From assembly GCA_021772975.1 (NCBI GenBank), contig JAJFKY010000020.1:69559-133558 (forward strand): a stretch of DNA of 64,000 nt, in the 5' to 3' direction. The notes beneath the pieces are model-generated. The model was given only the letters and a program-made list of their open reading frames with translations, was not told where the DNA came from and did no database searches. This stretch comes from Gammaproteobacteria bacterium (GTDB lineage: Bacteria; Pseudomonadota; Gammaproteobacteria; Xanthomonadales; Wenzhouxiangellaceae). A program made the position numbers and the translations under genes. Shown piece after piece: positions 1-8,927 of the stretch; within the stretch, counting starts at the first letter, position 1, and each line of letters opens with the position of its first letter.

Positions 1-377
1 ATGCTGATGTAATGATTAGGACCTACCGTACCGACGGTGTCGGGCGGGTTGGAGTTGCCGGGGGGATGCGCTACAAAACTCAGTATCACTTCACCGGGCA
101 CGGTTTCCCCGCTGAGTTGCAAGGCGGGATCAACCCAGCCCGCGATCCGTTGTGTCGGGCCGTCTGAGGCCAATCCCTCTGGCACGACCTGGACGGGATC
201 ACCAGGCCGCCAGACCGGCGCGGGTGTCACTGTGCGCAGGTCAACATTGAGTTCCCACGGAATAACCGGGTCACTGAGATAGGCTCCATTGGGTAACAGC
301 TGACCGCCGTTCTGCGCCAGCGCAGGTAAGGCTAAAGCCGCCCCCAGAACGAGGCTGAATTTAAATTTACGCTTCAT
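1..377 (-). CDS. Secreted protein of unknown function, 3' part cut off by the window edge
   Basis: An open frame runs on the minus strand from an ATG at 375-377 to the window edge (125 codons, no stop). GGGAGA lies about 6 nt upstream of the ATG. The product starts MKRKFKFSLVLGAALALPALAQ, a clear Sec signal peptide with an AxA-type site (ALA|Q). The mature part contains a stretch reading PPDTVGTVGPNHYI at the truncated end. From memory, a similar DTxGxVGPNHY motif opens the catalytic or beta-propeller part of some large secreted proteins; this is a weak resemblance. The function cannot be told from this fragment. Being a real gene is likely because of SD, signal peptide and uninterrupted frame. 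Confidence 0.7.
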   Translation of the reverse strand, partial: MKRKFKFSLVLGAALALPALAQNGGQLLPNGAYLSDPVIPWELNVDLRTVTPAPVWRPGDPVQVVPEGLASDGPTQRIAGWVDPALQLSGETVPGEVILSFVAHPPGNSNPPDTVGTVGPNHYIS

Positions 378-740
378 CAGTGATCTCCCGAACTTGATTA
401 TTAAATAAAGGCATCAAAAGCCGCCATCATACACCAGCTTTCGTTGATTCCCCATATTCAAACTAATTCGTGGCCTGTCGGGATGTCGGATTCATATCGG
501 GAATCTCTGCTTTAATCGGCCATGGTCGCGAGCGAGTATTGTTTGGTTCAGTGCAATGTCTTTGTCCGCGGCAGCCTAGTTGGCTATGTCGAGTAGACAA
601 AGTGCTGCAATGCGCCAAACAAGGCCACTCCCATCAGCGGTTACGCCCGAAATGGTCCAACCCTGCGTTGCCTGGCCTGGTAATAGACCGGCTATTGCAC
701 TGCGCATCGACGCCCTGACGGGGTGGATAGCCAGACAAAA
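378..740. other. Intergenic stretch with no recognisable gene
   Basis: About 360 bases lie between the start of the truncated secreted protein and the tRNA-Asn terminator. The only open frame (plus, about 470-718) has no SD, unusual composition (CQRPW-rich) and no recognisable motif, so I do not call it. The promoter of the minus-strand secreted protein should lie near 380-450, but I cannot pick out convincing -35/-10 boxes. Confidence 0.5.
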
Positions 741-774
741 ATAAAGGGCCTGGCAGTGCTGCCAGGCCCTTTAT
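741..774 (-). terminator. Intrinsic terminator downstream of tRNA-Asn
   Basis: A perfect 16-bp inverted repeat (741-756 and 759-774, core AGGGCCTGGCAG / CTGCCAGGCCCT) with a minimal loop. On the minus strand it is followed by TTTATTTTTG, so it ends transcription of the tRNA-Asn gene that lies just upstream. A weaker T-rich run also follows on the plus strand, so it may work in both directions. Confidence 0.85.
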
Positions 775-787
775 TTGTTTGCTTGTT

Positions 788-864
788 TGGCTCCCCGGCA
801 CGGACTCGAACCGCGGACCTAGTGATTAACAGTCACCCGCTCTAACCAACTGAGCTACCGGGGA
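788..864 (-). tRNA. tRNA-Asn (anticodon GTT)
   Basis: Read on the minus strand, TCCCCGG at the 5' end pairs with CCGGGGA at the 3' end, followed by discriminator G and an encoded CCA (788-790). The D arm (TAGCTCAGTTGGTTAGAGC), the anticodon loop CTGTTAA with anticodon GTT, and the T arm (GGTTCGAGTCC) are all present. Length is 77 nt including CCA. It is a single tRNA gene with its own likely promoter and terminator. Confidence 0.97.
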
Positions 865-875
865 ATAGGCCGGGT

Positions 876-904
876 ATTTTCCAGTTATAAACCGCGTACG
901 TCAA
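876..904 (-). promoter_or_regulatory. Likely sigma70 promoter of tRNA-Asn
   Basis: On the minus strand TTGACG (899-904) is followed after exactly 17 nt by GAAAAT (876-881), which matches the -10 consensus at four of six positions. A G+C-rich discriminator (ACCCGGCC) follows, as is usual for stringently controlled stable-RNA promoters. The predicted start is a few bases before the mature tRNA 5' end at 864. Confidence 0.5.
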
Positions 905-1039
905 GTCGCGCGCGTGTTTTTTATACTCAGGGTGCTGATAGCGCGTCTTCATACCGTCGCTGTTGGCCTTCCAGCATGCCCCAGCGTGTTGTTTCCGCGC
1001 TGTTGCTGGGGGCACTAAGCCTGTTATGCCTGATTGGGC

Positions 1040-1606
1040 TTAGCTGCAGGTATAGGCTTCGCTGCGCACCCGACCGACGTTGGAAATCACCAGCCGCTGT
1101 CCCATCTCCGGCTCGCCCTCGATGCACATGAACAGACTGCCGGTGCTGCCGGGAGCGGTGCCATCCGGGTAAAAACGAAAATGCTTGCGCTGGCCACTGG
1201 TGACAGTGATGCTGTCGTTCAATTCACCGACCTGCAGGATATTTTCCGCCTGGTCGCGTTGATGATCGGCGTCGAAATCCTGGAAGATGATCCAGCCATC
1301 CCGCCAGTTGGTATCGCCGTTGCAGGTCTGCTGATTGCTGCTGGGGCAGATTACCACCCGCCGATAGCTGTTGATCGCGGTGTTGCGGGCAAAATTGAGG
1401 TCAGTCAGCAGTTGATGGCGGGTGCCCATGATTTTATTGCGGTCCATCATCCTGCCCACGCCTGGCAGCGCGGTGACCGAGAGTATCGCCACCAGTGCCA
1501 CCGCGATCATCAGTTCAACATGACTGATACCGCGCTGCCGCTGTGAGCGGTATGGATTTGATAGGTTCAGCTTGCCCCGGGTTTTTATTGTTGTCAGGTT
1601 ATCCAT
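1040..1606 (-). CDS. FimT/GspH-family type IV pseudopilin
   Basis: 188-aa protein with a prepilin-type N terminus: a basic leader ending QRG, then ISHVELMIAVALVAILSVTALP, with cleavage after Gly and Glu at +5. This is the class III signal cut by PilD. The C-terminal part has the globular layout of FimT/GspH minor pilins, with the stretch LLTDLNFARNTAI and Cys pairs near residues 107/114 and 161/187. The start ATG has AGAGG 6 nt upstream, which fixes it. Residue +3 is His where most prepilins have Leu/Thr (FTLIEL), a small oddity. No other pilus genes are adjacent, so it is a solitary minor pilin gene, perhaps serving pili or DNA uptake machinery encoded elsewhere. Confidence 0.85.
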   Translation of the reverse strand: MDNLTTIKTRGKLNLSNPYRSQRQRGISHVELMIAVALVAILSVTALPGVGRMMDRNKIMGTRHQLLTDLNFARNTAINSYRRVVICPSSNQQTCNGDTNWRDGWIIFQDFDADHQRDQAENILQVGELNDSITVTSGQRKHFRFYPDGTAPGSTGSLFMCIEGEPEMGQRLVISNVGRVRSEAYTCS

Positions 1607-1717
1607 GTCACACCTCTGCTCTGGTAACTGCTATTCTGGATACAAGCCGCCTGATTGACGATGGCAAAACATTGTGAACTTTTGTGAGAAATTGACTCGA
1701 CCGTTGTAGGAAGTGGC

Positions 1718-2836
1718 ATGCCCAAGATTCCCAAATCAGCCCGCCAGACCCTGTTCAAAGACCTGCCGGAACTGATCGGCCGGCAGTTGCGCCTGCAGCC
1801 CGGTTCAGCACCGGGAATCGAGGCGCATATCCCCGCCTATAGCGGCATTTCCCCTGACGACGTTCAGATTGAAGTTTATGATTACCATCAGGAACGTTAC
1901 GAGCACTATCAGGTAGAGGATATTGAACAGTTCCTGACGGCGCCTCGCCCGGAATGGGCCCGCAACCGCTGGATCAACGTGATCGGCCTGCATCCGCTGG
2001 TGCTCAGCCGGATCGGGCGGCAATTCGGATTGCCGTCGCTGGCGCTGGAGGATGTGCACAATGTTACCCAGCGTCCCAAGCTGGAACGCTTCGAGGAGCA
2101 GAATTTCCTGGTGCTGCGCAGTGTCAGCCTGAGCGATGGACAGCTAACCACTGAGCAGATCAGTCTGTTCCAGCAACCCGGCCTGGTGATTACCTTCCAG
2201 GAGCGATCGGGTGACCCGTGGGGCGGAGTGCGTGAACGCCTGAAAAAACCAGACTCCCGGTTACGCCAGCGCCGTTCCGGCTACCTGATTTATGCCCTGG
2301 TTGATGCGATTGTTGATCTGGGCTTTCCGGCGCTGGAATATTATGCGGACAGGCTTGAGGACCTGGAACTGAAGATCAGTGAGGACCCGCAACGTCAGCA
2401 TATGGAAGCACTGCATCAGATCAAGCGTGATCTGGTGACCATGCGACGTGTGCTCTGGCCGACCCGCGAGGTCGCTGATCATCTGTATCGGGATGGTTTG
2501 CTGGAGTTGCGGGAAGATGCCCTGATGTTCCTGCGCGATGTGTATGATCATTGCCTGCAATTAATGGACCTGACCGAGTCCCTGCGCGAGACCACCGGTA
2601 GCCTGATGGAACTGTATCTGTCCATGCTCAGCCATAAGATGAACGAGGTGATGCGGGTGTTGACCGTGATTGCCACGATTTTTATCCCCATCACCTTTCT
2701 GGCCGGCGTGTACGGCATGAATTTTGATGTTATTCCCGAGCTGCACTGGCGCTGGGCCTATCCGGCCTTCTGGGCGGCGGTAGTCAGTATCGTGGCATTG
2801 CTGGTCTGGTGGTTTCGGCGCAATAACTGGTTTTAA
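1718..2836 (+). CDS. CorA-family divalent cation transporter
   Basis: 372-aa inner-membrane transporter. The long N-terminal cytoplasmic region has the CorA/ZntB pattern (PSLALEDVHNVTQRPKLE near residues 106-123). The C terminus has two membrane helices separated by the signature YGMN (near residue 332), followed by a short loop and a last helix ending in WWFRRNNWF. CorA proteins are pentamers that move Mg2+ or Co2+ (ZntB: Zn2+/H+). The sequence alone does not settle the ion, and the long acidic/aromatic N terminus suggests the bacterial CorA subgroup rather than ZntB. AGGAAG sits 5 nt before the ATG. It diverges from the pseudopilin gene and stands alone. Confidence 0.9.
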   Translation: MPKIPKSARQTLFKDLPELIGRQLRLQPGSAPGIEAHIPAYSGISPDDVQIEVYDYHQERYEHYQVEDIEQFLTAPRPEWARNRWINVIGLHPLVLSRIGRQFGLPSLALEDVHNVTQRPKLERFEEQNFLVLRSVSLSDGQLTTEQISLFQQPGLVITFQERSGDPWGGVRERLKKPDSRLRQRRSGYLIYALVDAIVDLGFPALEYYADRLEDLELKISEDPQRQHMEALHQIKRDLVTMRRVLWPTREVADHLYRDGLLELREDALMFLRDVYDHCLQLMDLTESLRETTGSLMELYLSMLSHKMNEVMRVLTVIATIFIPITFLAGVYGMNFDVIPELHWRWAYPAFWAAVVSIVALLVWWFRRNNWF

Positions 2837-2891
2837 ATGCTGCAATTGAAACAGCGTGCTGCGGGTTAAAAGAAACTGACTCCGGGCCCCG

Positions 2892-4070
2892 CTAGCTGAG
2901 CGCGCTCCGGATGCGTTTAACCGCTTCCTGCAGCACTTCCATGCTGGTGGCAAACGACAGGCGCAGATGGCCTGGTGCGCCAAAAGCGCTGCCCGGGACC
3001 ACCGCGACCTGGGCATGCTCCAGTAACCACTCGGCCAACTCGGCATCATCGCTGACGCCGGAAATTGAGACAATCGCCTCACTAAAGGATGGGAAGGCGT
3101 AGAAGGCCCCGTCACACGGCTGGCAAGTGACGCCCGGAATATCGTTGAGCGCCTGAATCAGCCAGTTATGCCGGCGTTGAAATTCATCCCGCATCAGAGT
3201 GACGCCGTGCTGATCGCCATGCAACGCTCCCACGGCCGCGGCCTGAGCGATCGAACAGGCATTCGAGGTTGACTGGCTCTGAATTTTACGCATCGCCGTG
3301 ATCAGTGCTTCCGGACCGGCCAGATAGCCGATGCGCCAGCCGGTCATGGCATAGGCTTTAGATACCCCGTTGATGATCATGATACGGTCACGCAATTCCG
3401 GACAGGCGCTGCCAAAGCTGATGAAAGGCTCCTCTCCCCAGTAAATGTGTTCATAGATTTCGTCGCTGCTGACGGCAATTTCCGGATGCCGCCGCAACCA
3501 TTCCGCCAGGGCACGGTATTCGTCCTTGCTGTAGGCCATGCCGGTCGGATTGCTCGGTGAGTTCAGCATCAACAGGCGGGTTTTAGGCGTGACGGCCTGC
3601 TCCAGTTGCTCAGGCGTGACTTTGAACTGCTGCCGGCTGCTGGCGAATACTTCAACCGGCACGCCGCCGACCAAGCGCACCATATCCGGATAGGACACCC
3701 AGCAGGGGGTCGGGACCAGCACTTCATCACCCGGGTTCAGCATCGCCAGCAACATATTAAACAGACACTGTTTGGCGCCGGTGGAAACAATGATCTCAGC
3801 AGGGCTGTATAACAAACCGTTATCGCGCCGCAGTTTGGCGATAATCGCCTGCTTCAGCTCAGCGGTACCATCCACCGCGGTATATTTGGTCTGACCGGCC
3901 TGCATCGCAGCCACCGCGGCCTCGCAGGCGCTAGCGGGTGTAGCAAAGTCCGGTTCGCCGGTACCCAGACCGATGACATCCTGCCCGGCGGCTTTCAGTT
4001 CGGCGGCTTTGGCGGCGACCGCCAGCGTGGCGGAAGGTTTGATTTGTTGCAGACGTTCAGCTAGACGCAT
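2892..4070 (-). CDS. Class I PLP-dependent aminotransferase (aspartate aminotransferase type)
   Basis: 392-aa fold-type I aminotransferase. Visible features are GLGTGEPDF near the N terminus, the PLP region LNSPSNPTG, SSDEIYEHI, the Schiff-base lysine in GVSKAYAMTGWRIGY, and the C-terminal Arg in HLRLSFA. It most resembles the AspC/AAT Ib group that transfers amino groups from aspartate to 2-oxoglutarate; a related specificity (prephenate, aromatic) cannot be excluded. The longest frame starts at 4103, but the ATG at 4068-4070 has AAGGAA 7 nt upstream and gives the family's usual start (MRLAERLQQIKPSATLAV), so I use it. It is divergent from uvrB; the 82-bp gap holds both promoters. Confidence 0.9.
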   Translation of the reverse strand: MRLAERLQQIKPSATLAVAAKAAELKAAGQDVIGLGTGEPDFATPASACEAAVAAMQAGQTKYTAVDGTAELKQAIIAKLRRDNGLLYSPAEIIVSTGAKQCLFNMLLAMLNPGDEVLVPTPCWVSYPDMVRLVGGVPVEVFASSRQQFKVTPEQLEQAVTPKTRLLMLNSPSNPTGMAYSKDEYRALAEWLRRHPEIAVSSDEIYEHIYWGEEPFISFGSACPELRDRIMIINGVSKAYAMTGWRIGYLAGPEALITAMRKIQSQSTSNACSIAQAAAVGALHGDQHGVTLMRDEFQRRHNWLIQALNDIPGVTCQPCDGAFYAFPSFSEAIVSISGVSDDAELAEWLLEHAQVAVVPGSAFGAPGHLRLSFATSMEVLQEAVKRIRSALS

Positions 4071-4117
4071 GGTATTCCTTGGTGTTGGTAGCAGTGCGAT
4101 CAAAAAAACAGCCGGGC

Positions 4118-4123
4118 TATAAT
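4118..4123 (+). promoter_or_regulatory. -10 box of the uvrB promoter
   Basis: A perfect TATAAT lies 29 nt before the uvrB ATG, in the divergent gap with the aminotransferase gene. No good -35 box is seen 16-18 nt upstream. The adjacent minus-strand sequence CTGTTTTTTTGATC (about 4100-4113) resembles the left half of a LexA box, but the right half is missing. Confidence 0.5.
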
Positions 4124-4152
4124 ACCAAGTTGCCCGGACAAAACCTTATTCG

Positions 4153-6192
4153 ATGACATCCGCAAAAGCATTTAAACTGGCTTCCAACTATCAACCTTCC
4201 GGCGATCAGCCCACTGCCATCCGGCAACTGATCGCGGGCCTGCATGCCGGACAGCAGCACCAGACACTGCTGGGGGTTACCGGCTCCGGTAAAACCTTCA
4301 CCATGGCCAACGTGATTGCCGAACTGCAGCGCCCGACACTGGTGATGGCGCCCAACAAAACGCTGGCGGCGCAGCTATACGGAGAGTTTAAAGAGTATTT
4401 TCCTGATAACGCGGTGGAGTATTTCGTCAGTTACTACGATTACTACCAGCCCGAAGCCTACGTCGCCAGCAGCGATACTTACATCGAAAAGGATTCCAGC
4501 ATCAACGAGCATATCGAGCAGATGCGCTTGTCGGCCACCAAAACCCTGCTGCAGCGCCGGGACGCGATCATCGTGGGTACGGTTTCGGCCATCTACGGCC
4601 TGGGTGATCCGACCTCGTTTATGTCCATGACCCTGAAGCTGGAGCGCGGCGCTGACCTCGATCAGCGTCAGGTGGTGCGGCGACTGGCGGAAATGCAGTA
4701 TGCGCGCAATGATATGGAACTGCGGCGCGGCACCTATCGGGTGCGCGGCGACATTATCGATGTATTTCCCGGTGACTCCGACACCGAAGCGGTGCGTATT
4801 GAATTATTTGATGATGTGATCGATGGGCTGGCTTTGTTTGATCCGTTGACCGGCGAAGTACTGCAGCAATATCAGGACCTCACCATTTTCCCCAAGTCTC
4901 ATTACGTGACGCCCCGTCAGGTCGTGCTGGATGCCATCGAAGCCATTAAGCTCGAGCTCGTTGAACGCCTGGAGCAGCTGCGCGGCAACAACCGCCTGCT
5001 GGAGGCCCAGCGTCTCGAACAGCGCACCAAATTTGATCTGGAGATGATGCTGGAGCTGGGTTACTGCAACGGGGTGGAAAATTACTCCCGGCATTTGACC
5101 GGCAGCCAGCCCGGCGAGCCACCGCCGACGCTGTACAACTACCTGCCGGATGACGCGCTGCTGATTCTGGATGAAAGCCATGTGATGGTGCCGCAAATCG
5201 GCGCCATGTACAAAGGTGACCGGTCACGCAAGGAAACGCTGGTTGAATATGGTTTCCGGTTGCCCTCGGCACTGGATAACCGGCCGCTGCAGTTTGAAGA
5301 ATGGGCCAACCGCGCGCCGCAGACCATTTATGTCTCCGCCACCCCGCGGCCTTATGAATTGGATTTGTCAGAAACCGTGGCGGAGCAGTTGGTCCGTCCC
5401 ACCGGTTTGATTGATCCGGAAGTGGAAATCCGGCCGGTGGGCACCCAGGTGGATGATCTGATGTCGGAAATACACCTGCGCACCGCCCAGGGTGACCGGG
5501 TGCTGGTTACTACTCTGACCAAGCGGATGGCGGAAAATCTGACTGAATACCTGTCGGAACACGGCATCAAGGTGCGCTATCTGCATTCGGATATCGATAC
5601 CGTGGAGCGGGTGGAGATTATCCGTGATTTACGTCTGGGCGTGTTTGATGTGCTGGTGGGGATCAATTTATTGCGCGAAGGTCTGGATATGCCGGAAGTT
5701 TCACTGGTAGCCATCCTGGATGCTGACAAGGAAGGTTTTCTGCGCTCGGAAGGTTCGTTGATTCAGACCATAGGGCGGGCGGCCCGTAATTTAGAGGGTA
5801 AAGCCATTTTATACGCCGACAAAATAACCGGCAGCATGCAACGGGCCATCGGTGAAACCGATCGTCGTCGCGAGAAACAAGTGGCCTACAACATCAAACA
5901 CGGCATCACACCGCAAACCATCAAAAAATCCATCGGCGACATCATGCAGGGCGCGCACGCCACCCCGGCACACAAAAAAGCCAGCGATAAAGCCAAGCAA
6001 AGAAGCAAAGTGGCCGAGTCCCGTAAAAGCTATCTGGCCGAACCCCAGCAGGAGCTCAAAAACGCCGCGCGCACCATCGCGCAGCTGGAAAAACAGATGT
6101 ACGATCACGCCGAGAATCTGGAGTTTGAACAGGCTGCCCGAATCCGGGATGAAATTAAACAGGTAAGAAAAGCCGGTTTTGGTCTGAGCTGA
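4153..6192 (+). CDS. uvrB: UvrABC excinuclease subunit B
   Basis: 679-aa DNA-repair helicase-like subunit that takes over the lesion from UvrA and recruits UvrC in nucleotide excision repair. The N terminus has the Walker A motif GVTGSGKT (about residues 40-47). The beta-hairpin region [10 protein letters not shown] follows, then DESHV and the helicase motifs [23 protein letters not shown] and QTIGRAARN. The C-terminal UVR domain ([22 protein letters not shown]) binds UvrC. The length is typical. No strong SD precedes the ATG, but the start aligns with the family ([13 protein letters not shown]). In E. coli uvrB is LexA-controlled; only a poor half-site is seen here. Confidence 0.98.
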   Translation: MTSAKAFKLASNYQPSGDQPTAIRQLIAGLHAGQQHQTLLGVTGSGKTFTMANVIAELQRPTLVMAPNKTLAAQLYGEFKEYFPDNAVEYFVSYYDYYQPEAYVASSDTYIEKDSSINEHIEQMRLSATKTLLQRRDAIIVGTVSAIYGLGDPTSFMSMTLKLERGADLDQRQVVRRLAEMQYARNDMELRRGTYRVRGDIIDVFPGDSDTEAVRIELFDDVIDGLALFDPLTGEVLQQYQDLTIFPKSHYVTPRQVVLDAIEAIKLELVERLEQLRGNNRLLEAQRLEQRTKFDLEMMLELGYCNGVENYSRHLTGSQPGEPPPTLYNYLPDDALLILDESHVMVPQIGAMYKGDRSRKETLVEYGFRLPSALDNRPLQFEEWANRAPQTIYVSATPRPYELDLSETVAEQLVRPTGLIDPEVEIRPVGTQVDDLMSEIHLRTAQGDRVLVTTLTKRMAENLTEYLSEHGIKVRYLHSDIDTVERVEIIRDLRLGVFDVLVGINLLREGLDMPEVSLVAILDADKEGFLRSEGSLIQTIGRAARNLEGKAILYADKITGSMQRAIGETDRRREKQVAYNIKHGITPQTIKKSIGDIMQGAHATPAHKKASDKAKQRSKVAESRKSYLAEPQQELKNAARTIAQLEKQMYDHAENLEFEQAARIRDEIKQVRKAGFGLS

Positions 6193-6210
6193 CAAGCGGC
6201 TGGCCGAGCT

Positions 6211-6238
6211 TAAAAAAAAGCGGGGCCAGTGGCCCCGC
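6211..6238 (-). terminator. Intrinsic terminator of the subtilisin-like protease gene
   Basis: GCGGGGCC (6220-6227) and GGCCCCGC (6231-6238) form a perfect 8-bp G+C stem with an AGT loop. On the minus strand a run of eight T follows (6212-6219). It lies 28 bp after the protease stop codon and 19 bp after the uvrB stop, so it separates the two convergent genes, although its U-run serves only the minus strand. Confidence 0.9.
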
Positions 6239-6265
6239 CAGTTAATCGATCAGATTGGGTTAGGT

Positions 6266-8131
6266 TTATTGAGAGCAGATCGCGACGTTATCAATACCGC
6301 CTTCAATAATATCCCCGGCTGACGCGCCGTCGCTGGTGCTGATGCGGATGACCACATTGGAACCGGCTGGAATACTGGCGCTGGAGGAGGTCCAGGCCGC
6401 ATTTCTCTGGCTGTCACCCAGACTGACGGCGCTGTTAAAGCTGGAACCGCCATTGAGTGAATATTCAACCCGGAAGAAATCGCCGCTGGCATCATCGCCG
6501 CTGTCACGCTGGCCGTGGAACCAGTCAAAGGACAGGGTTGAGCTTTGATTGACCGCAATGGTGGGCGAGCGTGCGATACATACACCGCCATCCACGTCGG
6601 CATTGCCAACACTGGTGTTGCTGGCGGTGTAGACCGCGAAGTTATTGCCGTCCGAATCACCGCCCACCTGCGTGGTCACGCCGCTGGTGGACTGGAAGTT
6701 GGGATTGCCGCGTACATAGGTGCCGGTGCTGCAGGTGCTGGCGCCGTCAATGGTCCAGCCGGTGGATGTGCCGAAGTCATCTTCAAATGCACACGAGCCC
6801 GGTGGTGGGGGAGGCGGAGGCGGCGTGCCGCCATTCAGATGCGCCATATACAGCAAAAGGTTGGGCGAACCACTGGTGTTGCTGACTGCGCCGCTGGTGG
6901 CGTTGTTGAGCAGATTACTGGTTACGCCACTGACCGATAGGCCGGCGTTGGAATCCAGTACCAGCGCGGCCGCGCCGGCCACATGCGGGCTGGCCATCGA
7001 GGTGCCGCTGATGGTGTTGGTGCCGGCATTCAGCCAGGTTGAGGTAATGCTGGAACCCGGCGCAAAAATATCCACGCAGGAACCGAAATTGGAAAAGCTT
7101 GAACGCGCATCTGAAATGGTAGTGGAAGCCACCGTGATAGCCGAAGGCGCGCTGGCTGGTGATCTGTTACAGGCGTTCTGATTTTCATTGCCGGCCGCAA
7201 CCACCACCACGATGCCATTGTTGGTCATGCTTTGCACCAGATTGTTCTCAGTGGTGCTGACCGGACCACCTAAGCTCATATTAACCACAGCCGGTAATTG
7301 GGCGTTGTTGTTCACCCATTGCATGCCGGCGATAATATTGGAGCTGGAAGTGGTGCTGCCACAGCCGAATACCCGCACCGCGTAGACGGTGGCATCCTTG
7401 GCCACCCCATAGGTCTCGCTGGTGGAAGTGCCGGCTACGTGAGTGCCGTGTCCATTGCAGTCATTGCCATTGCGGCCATCGCCGATGGCATCAAAACCGA
7501 ATACCACGCGGCCGCTGAAATTGGGATGGTCAAGATCAATGCCGGTATCGATAATATAAACATTTACACCGGCGCCGGTCTGATCAGAATCATAGGCATT
7601 ATCCAGCGGTAGGGAACGCTCGTCGATACGATCCAGTCCCCAGGTCGGGTTGTTCTGTACCGCCGACAGTTCAGCGATGGTGTCTTCCTCAATATATTTG
7701 ACCGCGGGGTTGGCCAGCAGTCGTCCCAGTTGCTCGGCTTCCAGCCGCAGCGCGACACCGTTCAGATCACCGCTGTATTGATGCAGGATTTCCGCGTTCA
7801 TGGTGTACTCGGCGGTGGAGGCAAAATCCGCAACCGCGCTGGCCATATCAACCGGACCACGTTTGTTGCCGGCTAGCTGCGTTGCATCCAGTACCACGAT
7901 ATATTGATTGGGTATGACTTTGCTCTTGTCGCTGGATGCCAGATATTTAGCGGCACTTGTATGCTGTTGTTGAAGCTGCTCAGCGGCAGCCATTTCGATG
8001 ACCGATTCAGCGGCAAACGCACTGGTTGCTAAACAACCGGCAGCAACCAGCAGCGCTGAAAAAGTTTTGTTTAATAAGCAGAATTTCCGGGTCTGACCGT
8101 CCGTGTCCCGCGGGGTATCTGATGCTGTCAT
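6266..8131 (-). CDS. Secreted subtilisin-like serine protease (peptidase S8, proteinase K type)
   Basis: 621-aa precursor. A signal peptide is followed by an I9-type propeptide (YIVVLDATQ ... YIEEDT) that folds and inhibits the enzyme until cleavage. The S8 catalytic domain shows Asp195 (YIIDTGIDL), His228 (GHGTHVAG), oxyanion Asn315 (AAGNE) and Ser378 (GTSMASPHVAG). A run of eight prolines (437-444) links it to a C-terminal beta-rich domain of about 170 aa (SCAFEDDFGTSTGW ...) with paired cysteines, likely for substrate binding or secretion. The frame opens at 8143, but the ATG at 8129-8131 has GGAG exactly 6 nt upstream, which I prefer. It is monocistronic with its own terminator. Role: extracellular protein degradation for nutrition. 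Confidence 0.93.
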   Translation of the reverse strand: MTASDTPRDTDGQTRKFCLLNKTFSALLVAAGCLATSAFAAESVIEMAAAEQLQQQHTSAAKYLASSDKSKVIPNQYIVVLDATQLAGNKRGPVDMASAVADFASTAEYTMNAEILHQYSGDLNGVALRLEAEQLGRLLANPAVKYIEEDTIAELSAVQNNPTWGLDRIDERSLPLDNAYDSDQTGAGVNVYIIDTGIDLDHPNFSGRVVFGFDAIGDGRNGNDCNGHGTHVAGTSTSETYGVAKDATVYAVRVFGCGSTTSSSNIIAGMQWVNNNAQLPAVVNMSLGGPVSTTENNLVQSMTNNGIVVVVAAGNENQNACNRSPASAPSAITVASTTISDARSSFSNFGSCVDIFAPGSSITSTWLNAGTNTISGTSMASPHVAGAAALVLDSNAGLSVSGVTSNLLNNATSGAVSNTSGSPNLLLYMAHLNGGTPPPPPPPPGSCAFEDDFGTSTGWTIDGASTCSTGTYVRGNPNFQSTSGVTTQVGGDSDGNNFAVYTASNTSVGNADVDGGVCIARSPTIAVNQSSTLSFDWFHGQRDSGDDASGDFFRVEYSLNGGSSFNSAVSLGDSQRNAAWTSSSASIPAGSNVVIRISTSDGASAGDIIEGGIDNVAICSQ

Positions 8132-8143
8132 TATTTTCTCCAT

Positions 8144-8425
8144 GTAAATAATATAAGGATTACTCCAGTGGTGAAGGCCATTGTCATAAACGGCCGCTAG
8201 AGGTTGTATGGAGGTGCTGATGATATAACGGATAGTTATATGAACTATATGTTGTAGGCATCAAATTCCTTTCCATTGCCTAACCTCATCAGATACCGTG
8301 CAACGAGTTGCGGAATTCTCTCGCGGTGGAGAGCAAAAGATAAAAAATAGACGAATTGATTAGGCAACCTCAGATTAAATTGGAGCCCGCCTGGTTGTAT
8401 TCACATAATTTTCATTAGGGCAAGC
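8144..8425. other. A+T-rich upstream region of the protease gene, no gene seen
   Basis: The region between the protease start and the possible small ORF is A+T-rich compared with flanking genes, with several TATA-like strings (for example TATAAC, ATATAA near 8215-8250). It should hold the protease promoter. I see no coding frame with SD and no clear inverted repeats. Confidence 0.45.
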
Positions 8426-8566
8426 ATGTTGTATAAATTATTATCAATTGTAATTATCAGCTCGAATATTCAATTTCGGGGGAAGACCTGTTTGTTATTG
8501 GCAGTGACGATGGTGGTTTCGGCCGGTCCGGTTATCACGTGGTTGAGTTTTTTGTTCGACGGATAA
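8426..8566 (+). CDS. Possible small membrane protein (46 aa)
   Basis: An ATG at 8426-8428 with AGGG 5 nt upstream opens a 46-codon frame ending at TAA 8564-8566. The translated C-terminal half (LLLAVTMVVSAGPVITWLSFLF) would be one hydrophobic membrane segment, ending in DG. It lies in the 0.8-kb gap between the protease and msrA. Nothing else supports it: no homologue is recognised and chance hydrophobic frames of this size are common. A real single-span peptide is possible but unproven. Confidence 0.22.
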   Translation: MLYKLLSIVIISSNIQFRGKTCLLLAVTMVVSAGPVITWLSFLFDG

Positions 8567-8927
8567 AATCCAATTGATAATTAAGTCAGTGACAGATAGG
8601 TCGCTGTCGATAATTTTAAGGAACGCTGAACTCTCTGATTTAATCTGCCATGGATCGTCGCTGGTTCAATAAAATTTATGCAGGTAAATGGATGCTGTCC
8701 TGAAGTGCCAGGCGGCATTGTGATCCGGCGGTAAGCTGGTGGGCAGCTGTCTGCCTGCGGTCGGGTTGCGGTCAGCTGTTCAGAAAACCGGCTGTCAGCA
8801 CAGCTGGCTGCATGGCCAGCGGCGTTCACTGGAAGAATGATCGAATTTGAAAGATGCACGGCGCATGCCGGTCCTGTTGTTTGGGTATCATGCGGGTCTG
8901 GATAAAATCGAGTCGAAGAGTTTAAAC
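8567..8927. other. Non-coding region before msrA
   Basis: No supported gene. The plus frame that runs into msrA from 8847 encodes an N-terminal extension without family character. A long minus-strand frame (8581-9231) overlaps the first half of msrA and is Pro/His/Arg-rich, as expected of a shadow. The msrA promoter should be here, but I cannot identify its boxes. Confidence 0.45.

Noticed and set aside
470-718. 82-aa plus frame before the tRNA-Asn terminator
   Set aside because: No SD, no family character, odd composition; likely chance.
1034-1546. 170-aa plus-strand frame antisense to the pseudopilin
   Set aside because: Pure shadow of the FimT-like gene, which has SD and a prepilin signal.
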